Assembly (NCBI GenBank): GCA_015680685.1
Contig: MNCI01004879.1
Coordinates: 120,489-184,488, forward strand
Origin: Gnetum montanum
Lineage: Eukaryota > Streptophyta > Gnetopsida > Gnetales > Gnetaceae
Reading direction: 5' to 3'
Length of the DNA: 64,000 bases
The position numbers were made by a program, and so were the translations under genes. The notes under the pieces were generated by a model. That model saw nothing but the letters and a program-made list of their open reading frames with translations. It ran no database searches and was not told the origin of the DNA. Below are positions 22,736 to 35,790 of this stretch, piece after piece. Within the stretch, counting starts at the first letter, position 1; each line of letters opens with the position of its first letter.

Positions 22736-24689
22736 TCAATGTTGGTTGTTTATTACTAGTTATTGCAAACTACATGTATTAATACTTTAGATAGGAATGA
22801 TTGGTTGGGTTGGCCAACTCATTTTTGTTGGCGACTGTTTAGGATGTGATCGCCAACGAGTGTCCTCGAACAGGATTAAGGTGCTTGCTAGTCTTTGGCA
22901 ACACCAAGGCCCAGATATATCCAAATAGACTTAGTAGTTAATGTGAGTATGTGTATGTGCTATTACGGTATGCGGTTTTGAAAAATGAAATGATTGCATT
23001 GTGTGTAAACTACAAATGACTTATCTTAAAGAGATTTAGGCAACTTTGCCAAGTACTGTGAGTTGTTGAGAGTTCCTATTTTGTTCAATTACCTAGTCTA
23101 CGCGGTCCTTATAATACCTAATTGTAACAAATGAAATTTTGCAAAAAAATTTGAGCACAACTCCGTGAATCTACTTCTAATTTTCCCTAGAGAAAGAGAT
23201 AGTTCCACAAGAAAACTAGAAATAGAGTAAGATTCAATGGAAATAGACAGAAAAGAAAGCAGATTTGTGTTAAGGCCTCAAATATTTAAACAAGGTAAAA
23301 TGATACGAGTAAACACTTTGCAATAAAGCTATCCCAAATTCAATATCTACGAATTGTTCAAACTTCCAAGGCTCAAATAAGCAATTTCTTCAAGACAATC
23401 CTACTACATTAACAAAAAATTGCTGCGTAAACTATCACGTACGAGACTCCATTTTGGCTAGATAATGGATGTCAACAATTGCATTAAACAGAACCTTCAA
23501 AAGACTTGAAAATTTTTTATTGAAATACGACAGAGATTCACTTTAAAGATAAAAAGAAGCTATTCTGGTCCCATCAAAATACCAAAGATTTTCTGAACCC
23601 TCTTGACTATTGAATCATTCAACGACATGACTACAAGCAGAGGCTCTCTTACAACGATCTCAATAGTAGTTCTTATACGTTGCACAATAATCAAATTTAC
23701 TACTAAAATGCTCTTAAGGATTTCAAACACAAGCGCTTCTATGGAAAAATTTTAATAGAAATCTTCTATTATGCAACAAGAAACAATAAGAGCAATCTAA
23801 AAATCCCAAAATTATTTGCCAAGGATGATACTATCTAAACCACTAGCTAAACAATTTAGACAAAATAAAAATAAAACATAACTCATAAGACTATGACAAA
23901 GAGGCTGAAATATTTTCTTTAGCTAGTCATCTTACAAGCAATCTTTCACATTTTATTCTTTACAATGCTCTTCCAAGACCCAAAGTGTGTCTCCAAGTGA
24001 GAGCTAGTAATCCTCCAAAGTGTGTTGTATTGTTCCGCCCCCTCCCCCCCTCCTTGTTCTATGTTTTCTCTTACCCATGAAGACTTTTTATAGAGTTCAT
24101 AAGATAGTTACATTCTAAAATATCTTAGCTAACTTTTCTCTCAAGTAAGGAGGTTAATTACTTGCCCAACAAGTTAGGTAAGTTACAAAAAATTTGGATG
24201 GTTGTAACCACCATAGAGATAAAAAAGCTGCAGCTGAAAAATGTTCCATTTAATTGACAAGTGGCCCTTTAGTCGCCAAGTGGTCACCATGGAGATAAAT
24301 AAGTTGTAGTTGACAAGTGGCCTTTTTAGTTGCCAAGTGTCTTCATGGCAATCAAAATTAAAATTAGTTACAAACATCATAGTTGTAACTATCATAGGAA
24401 GTTACAACTTCCATAGGAATAAAAGGGATAATAGCCAAATGTCCCCTTTATATAGGACATTATACAAATATCCCATAACTTTATTTTCCTTTTTAAATCA
24501 TAAAATATTTTGTTAATATATAAATATATATGTACATGTGTAATATTTCTCCATCTTTCTTATGCTTAGGACCCATGATTTGCTTCCTGCCTGCAATCAA
24601 CCTCTTTAATGCTCAATTTTATTAAAAAATACATTTACCAGATATCACTTGTATATGCATTTCACATTTAAATAAGCATTTTCTAGTTC
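22736..24689. other. No recognisable gene
   Basis: Short chance ORFs only. Around 24255-24350 the phrase GACAAGTGGCC…GCCAAGTG is repeated about 80 bp apart. A C-rich run lies near 24038-24053. Confidence 0.4.
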
Positions 24690-26345
24690 TTTCCATCTTT
24701 GAATAAGGCATGGGAAGTCGTCGATGTAAAGGAATTGGAGTGAATTCATGTTTGTAAGCACGTCCATCCAATTTTCCTCCAACTCAGAGCAATATCCCTA
24801 ATCTACTATTTCTAGAGATGGGAGAGACTGAAATGTTGCACCTAACCTCTTGAGATTTTTGCAGCCCCACACGGATAGAAACTTAAGGGACATCAATCTC
24901 CCAATGTTTCCTGGAAGCTCTTCTAGACTCACAGACTCCAAAAGATCCAGTACCTATAACAACGAAAGGTTCCCCATGCTCAAAGGTAGTTGTACAACTT
25001 CTCTACAGCGTTGGACTATTAATTCTTTCAATAAAATATACTATCCAATACTCTATGGAAGTTCTCTTAATGCAATGTTACTGATCCACATATGCTGGAG
25101 ATGCAGTAGGGTATGGAGTTCATTAGGCAGCTACACCAATTGTTCAGCGTCCTNTAGCAGGGTATGGAGTTCATTAGGCAGCTACACCAATTGTTCAGCG
25201 TCCTCCAAGGATAACTCTACCAAGGACTTCATATGTGATATGAGTCCTGCTGGTATTTCTCTCAAATATTCTCCTTCTAAACTTAAGAGCTCTAGATTTA
25301 ACATTTGGGATATAGGCTCAACAATAACCAGTTTTTCACTATCTGTTATTATTGACTCGTGCTTGAAGTGGAGGCGTAACTACTTCAAGTTGGATGGCAA
25401 CTAGTGTAAAAGCACGGTGTTGGTGGGTGCATACAACAGGGTCCTCAGCTCTCGGCATTGCTTCCCATAAATAAGCGGCGACTGTGATTTTGATGTCATT
25501 GAATGCCAATAAAGAAGGTTGGGAAAAGCTTCCTTACATTCACCTTCAATTTCAATGAAATTTTAGTAACATTTATTTGTATCCTCATAATTTGTGGATA
25601 GAATTCGGAGGGATGAGGACATGGCGTCAAGCTTGTGAGAAGGCGGGATCAGTGTTTCTTCATCTTCCACAACCTCTTGCAAATAAATTCCTTTGATGTT
25701 GCATAAATTATGAGGATCAGTCGACTCGAGCATAGATCAGAATTGCGAGATAGTGGTGATCCTACTGCTATGCGAGATTTACCTCGTACAGATCATTGAT
25801 TTGCTACTTTAAGGTTTTGACCTCGGCTTCGCTGAGTGGCTTTGAGGTATGGAGAAATAGGGTTTTGTTATAGAGAATATTGAAAATGTACAGTGAAGTT
25901 TTGATCTGGCCTCCCATGAGCAGTTCTCCTATATTCTATCATCATTGGCCAATCCACGCAAAGCTCTCTCGGTAGTTGGAGTTCGCTTAAAGCTCCTAGT
26001 TGAACACTAAATACTCAAGAACCAGTGCTTTGCTCAGAGACAAGGCAAGCAAATCATCACTAATGGATCTGACCATGAACAAAATACTCTCTGTGATTCT
26101 GATATTCTTTCTGTGTCTTAATTGGCAAATGCAATCAATATTTTCATTGGGCATGGTTCTCTCAAAATCCTTCCATGGTATTTTAGATGTTGAATTGGTC
26201 AAAAAACCTATATCTTTCTTCCTACTTGTTGAGGCCAGATTCCCAAGATATGCTGCAGAACTTGAGGATATTTTTTTATTCTTCCAAGTCCAAAGATTTT
26301 GGGTCCCTCGAACACTGCCAAAACTGAACAGTGACCGATATGCCT
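24690..26345 (-). pseudogene. Leucine-rich-repeat fragment of an NBS-LRR-type resistance gene
   Basis: The minus strand encodes consecutive plant LRRs, for example EYLREIPAGLISHMKSLVEL at about 25225-25280, then ALRELP, LPLSMGNLSLL, LEELPGNIGRLMSLKFLSV and GCKNLKRL at about 24860-24930. The L-x-x-L-x-L spacing and the repeated LP…I/MG-x-L segments are typical of the LRR domain of TIR- or CC-NBS-LRR immune receptors. Upstream sequence to about 26345 keeps short open stretches but shows no clear NB-ARC motif (no P-loop, GLPL or MHD). In-frame stops and a duplicated join at the N at 25154 interrupt it. It is a dead fragment; the receptor class cannot be fixed. Confidence 0.7.
25105..25204. repeat. 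Direct duplication across an N (assembly join)
   Basis: About 45 bases beginning AGGGTATGGAGTTCATTAGG occur on both sides of the N at 25154. This is probably an unmerged overlap of contig ends inside the LRR fragment. Confidence 0.8.
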
Positions 26346-26689
26346 AAGCCTACTGAGTTCTTCTACAAAACCCATGCCAACAGCTCGTTTATTACCTAGA
26401 ACCCTGAAGAAGCCCTTTTCTATTTTCTACCTTTTCATGTTGAAAAGCCTGAATTGAAGTCTACTTCCAGTGTTTCAAGGTTCTAAGATGATACGTAGAT
26501 GAAGAACAACATGTTAGCGGTCCTGTACTCATTAGTGGAGACTTGTAAGCTTGATATAGGAACGGTGCTCCCATATTTTTTCTTAAAGTAAGGGAATGCT
26601 GTTGTTAACTACATTTTAACTCTTATTCTTTTTCTCTACAAACTGAAATTCTTTCCACTTCTCCAACTATCAAATTGCAAGAACCTTTA

Positions 26690-29330
26690 ACTAGTTTTCT
26701 CATGCCAACCTATTCCATGAAATGGCCAAAATGTGCCAACAATTTCCATCCATGTCTGAGATCCTAAATGCTTTGTTGTCATATCCTTTTGTGATTAGGA
26801 AAGGCCCTTCCTAGTTGGTTGAGAATTTATCTACATACTCATAGACAACTTTGAGGACTAGGTCACCTTCCTTGATCTTACACTTGGTCAAGTTATGGTT
26901 GTGCTATTGTTTTTGCCTCTCTTGATAACACTCGATGTGAGAAAGCATTCACACTTGCTACTCCTTCACCAATTTTAGGTTCATAGTTCACAGCTCCTTA
27001 TGTTGTTCATCATTGATGAGTTAGACAAGGCTATTTGGAGTGATGGCACCTACAATTCAAAAGGTAGAATAGCTTCAAAACCATAAACTAGGCTATAAGA
27101 AGTTATACTAATTTTCGTACGATAGGTTGTTAGGCCCAAAGTGCATGGACAACCCACTCATGCCACTTGTGCTTGCTGTTGTTCAACATCTTTTTAAGAA
27201 AGTTAATGATGGCCTTATTGCTTGCTTCTACTTGTTCGTTGGCTTGAGGGGAATATGGTGATGACAAAGAGTGCTTAATTGCTAGGTTGTGATAGAAATT
27301 CTTGGTTTCTTGGCTTCTAAACTATGGTTCATTGTCTATAACTATGGTCATAGAAATGCCATAATAGACTACAATGTTATCCAATATAAATCTATAGACT
27401 TGTTCTGATGTTGTCCTTCTTAGGGGAATAGATTCAATTCACTTCATGAAGTATTTGGTTGTAGTGTTGATGAAACTATTCCTTGAGGAAGAATTAGGCA
27501 TTATGGGTTCAATGATATCCAATCCCCACTGTTGAAATGACCATGTTATCTGAGTAGTATGTAACTCAGTTGAGGTACATGTATAAGGTTGCTATGCTCA
27601 TGGCACGTGTCACAAGTTTTAACCTTCTATAGGTAGTCGTTTTTCATATAGGGCCAGTAATAGCCTAACCATTTAATCTTAGAGGTCATAGCTCTAGGTC
27701 CTATATGTTCCCCATAAGTACCCTCATGAACCTACTCTAGGACTATTCTAGCTTTGATTTTGCCCAAGTACACTAACAATATGTCATCATAGGACCATCA
27801 ACATAATGTGTTATCACCTACAATGACATACTACTTTGATCATTTATGTACAACATCCTTTTGAGTAGTAATTAGGCCTTGTGAAGATTCACAATGAATA
27901 AGGTAAAACTTGATATCGTCATACGACTCTCTTGTAGGAGGAATATGAACCACGAACATAAAAGTATCCTCAATGCTTTGTGTGATGGAAAAAACATAGT
28001 ACATAGTCAAGGTGAACAACTTGCTAAACACATTAAGCATCACACTAAGGGTTAGTGTTGCAATTGCATCGGCTATAGCATTTTGTTTTTGGGATATATG
28101 TTGGATGTCAACTTCTATAAATTACTGTAATAATTATTTTCTTAAGTCACAATAAGGTTGTAAATGTTTGGCTTTACATGCATACACCTCTATTACTTGG
28201 TTAACCACAAGTTGAAAGTCACATTTGATCATGAAGTGCTTGATTCCTAGGTCATAAGTTACCATCATCCCTTTGATCAAACCCTCATATTTTTCTATGT
28301 TTTTGGTTCATGGAAACTCAAATTGATAGGTGAAGGATCAGATTTCACTAGATGAAAAAGTTACGATGGTAGCAGCACTAGTCCCATGGGTAGTTGATGC
28401 TCCTTCAAAGTGCATGACAACCTCATAACCCTTGGGTATTTGGCTAATAGTGTTGACATGATCATTTGCAAACCTAGGATTTATGGTTGCATGGTCATTA
28501 ATAGGTGATATGGTGAGTTTTATGGCTATAGCTTGACACTTTGTTGAGGACTGGGAAACATAATGAAGGTTAAACTCCATGACTATGGCTTTTCATCAAG
28601 CTATATGACTACTCTTGTAGATATTGGTCATTATGGCTCTAAGTATTTTATCTTTGCAAATGACATTGACATAGCTTTTGAAGAGGTAGTGTCTCTACTT
28701 ATTCAATGAAAAGACTAGTGCTAGACAATACTTCTTCACTTAAGTGTATAGTGTCTCATGGGAACCTAATGCATGGCTAAAGTAGTATACTTGCATTTTT
28801 GCTCTATCATCTCACTTATGATAAAGTAGAGAGGCAATGGATATGTTGGAGATGTCAAGGTAGATGTAAAACAGTTTACCCTCTTACAAAGGATGGACTA
28901 TTGATAGTTATGCCAACTCTTACTTATGGTTTTTAAAGGCCTCTTGGCATTGAGCAATCCACTCATAGTGAATCCCTTTCTTAAGAAAGTGTTGCATGGA
29001 TTGCAACTTATTCATAAAGCTAGTGATAAACCTAGAAATAAATTGTAATCTACTTTGCAATCCTTGAAGCTCCTTAAGGTAAGTTGGCACTACTAATTTG
29101 GATATGACCTTAACCTTATTAGGATTGACATGTATCCCTACTTTAGATACCAAAAAGCTAAGCATCTTACTAGTCTTAACACCAAAGAAACACTTGTTAG
29201 GATTAAGTCTAAGCTCATACTTAAGGAATCATGTAAGTACAAGGTATAGGTCATGTGCATGGTTGTTGGCCATCTTGGACTTAATAGCTATATTGTCTAT
29301 GTAATTGTTGAGCAAACCTAGAATGAGGTC
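26690..29330 (-). pseudogene. pol: Ty3/Gypsy pol fragment: RT C-terminus, RNase H, integrase
   Basis: Reading the minus strand from 29330 down, RT sequence starts at an altered active site (YIDN in place of YxDD). It is followed by NPNKCFFGVKTSKMLSFLVS-like and KELQGLQSRLQFISRFI at about 29050. RNase H follows at about 28380 (FEGASTTHGTS, with the usual D replaced by E). The integrase zinc finger lies at about 27740-27600 (HEGTYGEHIG…YYWPYMKND…CDTCH), then the catalytic core with GLDII, VIDNEPWF and SPQANEQVEASNK, which supply the D-D-E residues. A GPF-type C-terminal segment (KEGDLVLKVV…EGPFLITKGY) ends near 26700. The N-terminal part of RT is missing. Many stops and some frameshifts are present. 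It is the only pol sequence in the window. Confidence 0.8.
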
Positions 29331-29400
29331 AACAAGACTCGTAGGCTCAAGATCTAGGCTATGTGGTCAACAAGACTCTTAGGCTTAAGATCTAGGAAAT
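29331..29400. repeat. Short direct duplication at the pol truncation point
   Basis: GGTCAACAAGACTC(G/T)TAGGCT(C/T)AAGATCTAGG occurs twice, about 42 bp apart, where RT homology ends. Confidence 0.6.
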
Positions 29401-29670
29401 CAGGGTTGATACATCATTCTACATCATTGTAAGGTTCACTTAGGCTCAAAGGAAAACTAATCTATTCCTAGGTATTGATACTTCAATCCTGCATGTCAAC
29501 CATAAGCAGATTAAGTGGCACCTAGGTAAAGATGACTAAATAATGTCATAATGCTATACAATTATGCAAATCCATGCTATAAAATGTAAATAGAAGGTGA
29601 ATAGGATTGTATAAGGCTATAAGAGATAGAAAGAGAAAAATAAAATGAAGGCTAAACAAAGGTCAAGCAA

Positions 29671-29980
29671 AGGCTAAATAAGGCTGAAATAAGTTGAAGC
29701 ATAACAAGGTAGAACAAGGTCAATTGAGGTCACAAGCTTGTTAGTTTAAGGTCATAGTGGGCCATGGTCACATGGTGCCAAATGGTGATTAGGGAAGGTC
29801 AACCCCACCATTCAATATCAATCAAAGGCTAAATAAGGATGAAACAAGTTGAAGCATAACAAGGTTGAACAAGGTCAACTGAGGTCACAAACTTATTAGT
29901 TTAAGGTCATAGTGGGCCATAGTCACATGGTGCTAAATGGTGGTTAGGGAAGGTCAACCCCACCATTCAATATTAATAAA
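29671..29980. repeat. 155-bp tandem duplication
   Basis: Two units begin AGGCTAAATAAGG at 29671 and 29826 and end CACCATTCAATAT(C/T)AATnAA. The start of a third follows at 29981. The units are non-coding, in sequence rich in GGCTAAACAAGG, which also occurs upstream of the gag at 61216. Confidence 0.8.
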
Positions 29981-30289
29981 AGGCTAAACAAGACTATATG
30001 GGGCTATAATGTAGAGAATAAAGGCAAATACATTGAGATATAAGTAGTATTGAGGTCAAACAAGGTCATCAATGCAACAATTATCAAAATAGGCCATAAT
30101 ATGATGAAACAATGCCAAATAAGGCAAGGTGGGACAAATATGGTGAATCTTGACCAAAATACAATAAAAATGATTATATTTTGATAGTTTTAGGCCTTAG
30201 TGGATCATGGTTTTAGGCTACAATGGTCATAGGTAAGTTTAGGCATTAATCAGTGCTATTTTGAGGTTATTTGAGCTAAAAAGCAAGGT
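29981..30289. other. Leader-like sequence, no gene
   Basis: Purine-rich sequence with scattered AAGGTC and AAGGC words, resembling 61217-61330. No ORF. Confidence 0.35.
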
Positions 30290-33020
30290 TTTTGGGGGCA
30301 TCCACATTGGACCCACACTAGATTTACACTAGCTAGCATGGATGTGGTGACCCCCCAATGTGGATGGGACATCTAGGTTATTTTTTAGGCTAATTTTGAG
30401 TAGTTTTCAACTTCTAGTTACTTGCATGTTAGCATAATGAACTGGGAAAGGGAATAGGCTAGTTTGGCATTAGTTTCAAACCTTGGAAATCCCTATTGAA
30501 GCCTTAATTTGCAATCCACACTGGATCCATGCTAGCCAACTTGGACCTAGCATGGATATTAATGGAAATGGATTGCATGACATCCAGAGGATTACAATTA
30601 GGTTTCAATGGTCTTTCCAAGGCAGTGCAGGGCTAGATTTGTCAAAATTGGTCATTTTGGAGGTTGAAAATGACAAAAAAGAAGGGTTTAAAGTTATATC
30701 CCCCTATTCAATGCTAGCCATCATGGATGAAATGGGGCTTAGCATAGATAATACAAATCTAGACTATAATAGGGTCAAACAAGGTTGGATTTGCAACTGA
30801 GATCAAGTTTTTATACTTGTGCACTCCCAAACTAGGTTTGAGGTCATTTTGGAGGGGCTTTAAACATTAAATCAAGTTGGAACTAGTATCCACACTGGAT
30901 TCACATTTGTCAGCATGGATGAATAGGGGTGCTTTTGCTTTTTGATCCTAGGATGGTTTTGGGAGCAAATTGACCACGTTTTTAGGCTTTTAAGGCTAGA
31001 AATAGTGCATTCTAGGATTTTTGATTAATTTTGACTATGTTTGAAGGTAGTTTGGGGTCATGCATGATTATCCATCCCTCCCCCCACCTTATCCATGTTG
31101 GGAAGCATGGATGAGGGGCCATGGTATGTTTTGAGGCTAAAATGGGGATAGACAAGTGCCAGCTTAAGGCTACTTGGGTTCTAGGCTTTATTGGTGTAGG
31201 TTTCTAGTCTCTAGGTATATCGATTTGCTATCAAACATTGAAAGGTAGGCCATCCATGCTAGATCCATGCTACCTAGCATGGATTAGGCCTTCCCCAGCA
31301 TGGATAGACTAAAAATGCTAGATCTAGGCCTATTTGACAACAGATTGACCATGCATGTCAACTCCTAGAATCATCAGTGTCAAGGGTTAGGATTTGAGGT
31401 AAAAGTTTGGTAGTTTTGAGGGCTTCTAAGTGCTTTTAGAGGTTACTCCTTTGGATCCACACTGGGTCTACATTGGCTAGCATGAAGGAGCAAAGGGTAT
31501 CAATTTTTGGCTTTTTTTTAATCAATTTTGCTCATGCATGTGCATCTCCAAGATTTCCATTGTCAATGGTCGAAGTATAAGATTAAAATTTGGTAGTTTT
31601 AAAGCTTTTTGAATGGTTTTGGACTTACCCCTCTTGATCCATGTTGGATCCATGATGGCTAGCATGGATACAACATGGAGAATTCTAGAAGGTCGTTTTC
31701 TCATAGTTTTTGATCAATTTTGGGAAGTTTGAGGGCTATGGGAGGTGCTACCAGGGTTCTAGGATGCATGCAAGGCCATTTGGTATCATTTCAAGTTGTT
31801 TATGAGCTTCCTAGGGATCTCCCCCTTAGCATCCAAACTAGATCCATAGTGTGGATGAGGGTGGGGGGTGTGGGGGTGGGGAAGAGGGGGATGGGTGGAT
31901 GGGACACTAGTGTGGAAGAAAGGATGACCATGAAATGGAGTTGGTTTTATTAGGTTTTGGCTACTAGAGTCCTTGAGAGAGTAAGAAAGTTAACATATGT
32001 CAATTTTGATGCAAATCCTAAGAGTTTTAGCCATACCCCCATTCATCCACATTGGGTAGAATGGATGAGATTCCCTTCCATTATGGATCAATTTGGATTC
32101 AAGTTCTTAACCACTTTTGATAGGATTTGATAGGCCTTTGAAGTTATTGAGATTGCAGTGGTTAAGGATCAAGGTTTAGTATCAAAATCCATCCATTTAA
32201 AGACTCCTTGGTGCCTCATGTAGTCATACCCCCTTCATTCACACTAGGTAGTATGGCCCTAGCATGGATGAGTGGGGGATGATAGCTTTTTATCATTTTT
32301 GGTTAATTTCAAGGTGTTTGAAGGTTTTGGAAGGGTTTAGCAGTGTTGTAAGGCCACTAGGATAAGTTTTAAGGCTATTTTTGGTTGTAACATATATTTC
32401 TTGCATATCCCTAGGGAATCCATGATGGGAAATGTGGATAGAGGATTCCCTAGTGTAGAGATAGTTTAATATGTGACAATTAGCTCAAGTATTGACAATT
32501 TTCCACTACTAGAGGCCAAGGAAGGATGTCTAGGCTATTGAAGTGAACTTTATGGATGTTTAAGGTTATGGTAAGTGATTTTTTGAATATCCCCAGGGCA
32601 TCAATGCTGGGTAGTGTGAATGTGGGGTTCACTAGTATGGAGAGCATGTTTAGATGCCAAAAAGAAGTTGTTTTTGGCCATTCTATGTTATTGAAAGTTG
32701 ATAAGAGGTGTTAGAGTCAAAATATGTTAACTAGGTTGTTGATTTTGGTAATTTTGGTGATCCCTCCATCCATCCATGTTAGATTCATGTTGGGAAACAT
32801 GGATGAACCTCCCCTCAACTTGGATGAGCCAAATTTAAAACTTCTAGGCAGTTTCGATTGGGTTCAACAATTTTTTGAGGTTGTCGAGGGTGACCAGAGG
32901 AGCTTAAGGCTATGTGAGGCCTACCCTAGGGTCAGATTAGGGCTTAGCAAGCACTAGAGGATGCATATGGATATTACCCCTCTTGGTAAATGTTAGATCC
33001 ATGTTGGATAGTGTTCCCCT
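30290..33020. repeat. Array of about 15 diverged units, about 190-bp period
   Basis: Each unit carries a core related to ATCCATGCTAGATCCATG followed by its inverse CTAGCATGGAT. Cores fall near 30296, 30507, 30705, 30893, 31075, 31250, 31450, 31635, 31830, 32040, 32235, 32412, 32592, 32768 and 32985, giving spacings of about 175-217 bp. Between cores the sequence is T/G-rich, with GATTTTGG and GGTTTTGG words. Short ORFs inside it are chance. It stops just before E4 gag begins. Confidence 0.7.
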
Positions 33021-33049
33021 AGTGTTCCCCATGTTTAGATACCTAAAAT

Positions 33050-35790
33050 CATGTCTTCTTCACATAGGACCAAGATTGCATCACATGATGAAAGCACTCA
33101 TAGGAGAAATGATAGGATATATACTAAGGAAAATTGGAGTGAATGACCTTAAGCAAGGGTTTCCTATGCTCATTTAGACCCTTACTACTCTCAAAGACTA
33201 CATTCAACTGGTGCAAAAAAATTTAGAGGAGATGGAGTAAGTCCTAGAACAAGGAGGACCTCAAGAACAAGGACCTCCTATAAACCTAAACAAGATAAAT
33301 CAAGGGACCATGGGGAGAACTATAGGAGCCATGGTGATTTTCCCAATTGCTCATCTTTCTCATCCTCTTCAACGTCTAGTTTTCACAAAGATGAACATAG
33401 GTATAGAGATAGAGCTCCACTATGGGATCATGATAAAGATAGAAATTGAAGCCAAGGGTAAAATCAAAGACATCAAAATGAGCATAGATAAGATCATCAC
33501 AATTAGACAAATAGAAATATAGATTATCATCATGATGTGTCTAGTACAAATGAACCCTTGTTGGCTACTAGGGGCTTCACACAAATTAGGGAGGTAGTTC
33601 AAATATCCCAAAGGCATCAAAGGGATATCTACATCAAATGGCTTGACATGAACAATATTCCTAAATTTAGGGGAGGCTATAATTCTGATCCACAACATCA
33701 CTTATAAGCCTTCCATGATGTCTGTACCTTGCAAAATATCAAAAATAAGTGAAAAAAACTTAAGCTCTTCCCTAGGATACTAATAGATGAAGCTAAAAGT
33801 TGGTATAGATTGTTGGAACCAAGTTTAGATTGTTGGAACCAAGTTTCATCCACTAGTGATCCACAATGCTGGAATTTTTCAACAAAAAATACCAAACCTA
33901 TGCGAGAGTGTCCAACCTAAGAAAACAAATCCAATGATGGAAGCAAGAAAATCATGAACCCTTGGATGTGGCCTTAGATACTATTCTCTACTACATAGAT
34001 GTCCTAGCTATGATTTCTTTCAAAAAGAGCAACTTTTCCACATCATAGATGGGCTTTGTAATGAAATGAAGGAGACCCTTGGGATTTATGCCCAAGGTCA
34101 GTTATATGAATTGAAGGTCCATTAGATATAAAGGCCAATAAGGTAGGTGGAAAAAGAAGAAGGAGAGCTATGTAAACCAGAGAATGTAGAGGAAAATAAT
34201 TAGGAACCAACTCTTCAAAAGAAGAGGGTCCATATCTATGATGAGGAAAAAGAGGTAGCTCTCAATGAGGTTGAAGCAAAGGTAGATAAGATGTTGGAAT
34301 GGATAAATGAGAAACTTAAAACTTGTGTAGTAATCATAGAGGAAAGAGTAGTGCAAAACGAATCAAGTGATCACAACAAAAGGAGGAGAAAGAACCAAGA
34401 AATAGGTAGGAACACTTATCAATGAAAAGGAAAAATAGTTATAGAAGAAGAGGCTATAGACTCAACCATAGAAGAAGATGATGGATGTGACATCTTCCTA
34501 TAGGACCATCCAAAGGGCTATTACCCAATCATGTTACATCTGCATGAGTATTGGGATTTTGCATTGAATCCCAAGTTTGTACAAAAGCAAATGCCTAAAA
34601 AATTACCTTACTCACAAGGTAATTATAGACGATCATACAGCCAACTATACTATCCTAGTGGGGACTTCTTATCAACCTCAAAACTATTATCAATCATACT
34701 GGAAAAACCCATAGTTGCGAGGGAGGCCATCATCAAACTAGCACTACCCATACTACCAGTTGAACCTATATGCATATTACATTAAACAATATGTTTTCTT
34801 GAATATTTCCACTTCCTCTACCTCAAATCACTACTATCACTCTCCCAAATATAACCATCCTGCAACATCTTATATGAGATCACCACCTCACACCTCTCAT
34901 CCTCCATCATATCCTCAATATTCTCATACTCAACTCCACTATATGTCACCTCCAACAACACAAGAATGTTCAACATCAAAACATCAATGAAAGAATGAAA
35001 CTTGTGTTGCAAATACACATAGAAATGATAATGCCAGTAGATCTCTACCACAATCTTGGAAATGCCCTTTCCTTAGGATGATTCCCATGCATAAGTACAA
35101 CACTTGTGGACCTAGTTACTGATCAAAAGTAACATAAGACCAATCTAATGCAACATCCTTATTGAATTGATGTCTCCTAATCATATGCAAAAGCCAACAA
35201 CCATTACCATTCCAACACAAGGCATAAATAATAAAGTTATCACTATGAAGAGACACAAGAATCCATGCATCACTACTAATAGTAAAGGATGCAATTGTAG
35301 CCTAGAAATTCAAAATACTAACATACTCCACAAAAAAGTTTAGGAGCAAGTGTGTAAGAAAAAACTAATCTACATAGTAGCCACTAAACTAGAAGATAGC
35401 TAGTGGCTTAAAAATGAGAATATAAAACTACTTATTAGTTCTAGACATAAGAAAATGGACCAAAGAGAGGACTTAGACATAGGTATCTTAAACTCTCATT
35501 ATATACTAGAAAAGGATTTTAAACATGAAGACTTGGGAATTAAAACAAAATATCAAGAAGAAGTAGCAAACACATCTAGACCCTCCAAAATGGAAATACC
35601 TTCAAGTCTAGATGAAGATACATCTCTAAATGATCCAGATGAGACTCTTACCAATGTTAGATGTATTACCACATGATTAACTAAATTAGTAACAATGATA
35701 GATGGAAAATTGGTGGTGTATAACCAAGGGATTGTGCAATCCATCTCCTAAATGTGCAACAATAAGATTAGTCATGGGGGAGATGCTCCA
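33050..35790 (+). pseudogene. gag: E4 gag (decayed), protease core lost
   Basis: Homologous segments follow the E3 order. They are an Arg/Ser/His/Asp-rich N-terminal stretch (about 33200-33520), an NIPKFRGGYNSDPQHH-like segment at about 33650, and KLKLFPRILIDEAKSWY at about 33755. The IDGLCNEMKETLGIYAQGQ core lies near 34050, a knuckle remnant with DHPKGYY near 34505, and a Pro/Ser/Tyr-rich tail to about 34990. Two frames alternate and stops are common. The protease core (DSG…GRAWL) of E1 and E3 is not visible. Only the region equivalent to the sequence after it (NPCITTNSKG, about 35255) and a downstream ORF at 35455-35676 remain. A 21-bp duplication, GATTGTTGGAACCAAGTTTA, lies near 33808-33850. 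Confidence 0.7.

Noticed and set aside
24850-25404. Plus-strand 184-codon ORF
   Set aside because: The opposite strand encodes clear leucine-rich repeats; the plus ORF also spans a duplicated N join.
30483-30800. 105-codon ORF inside the 190-bp array
   Set aside because: It runs through repeat units without any recognisable protein feature; probably chance.
29671-33020. CRISPR-like array
   Set aside because: Units are long, diverged and in plant retroelement context; there are no short identical repeats with unique spacers.
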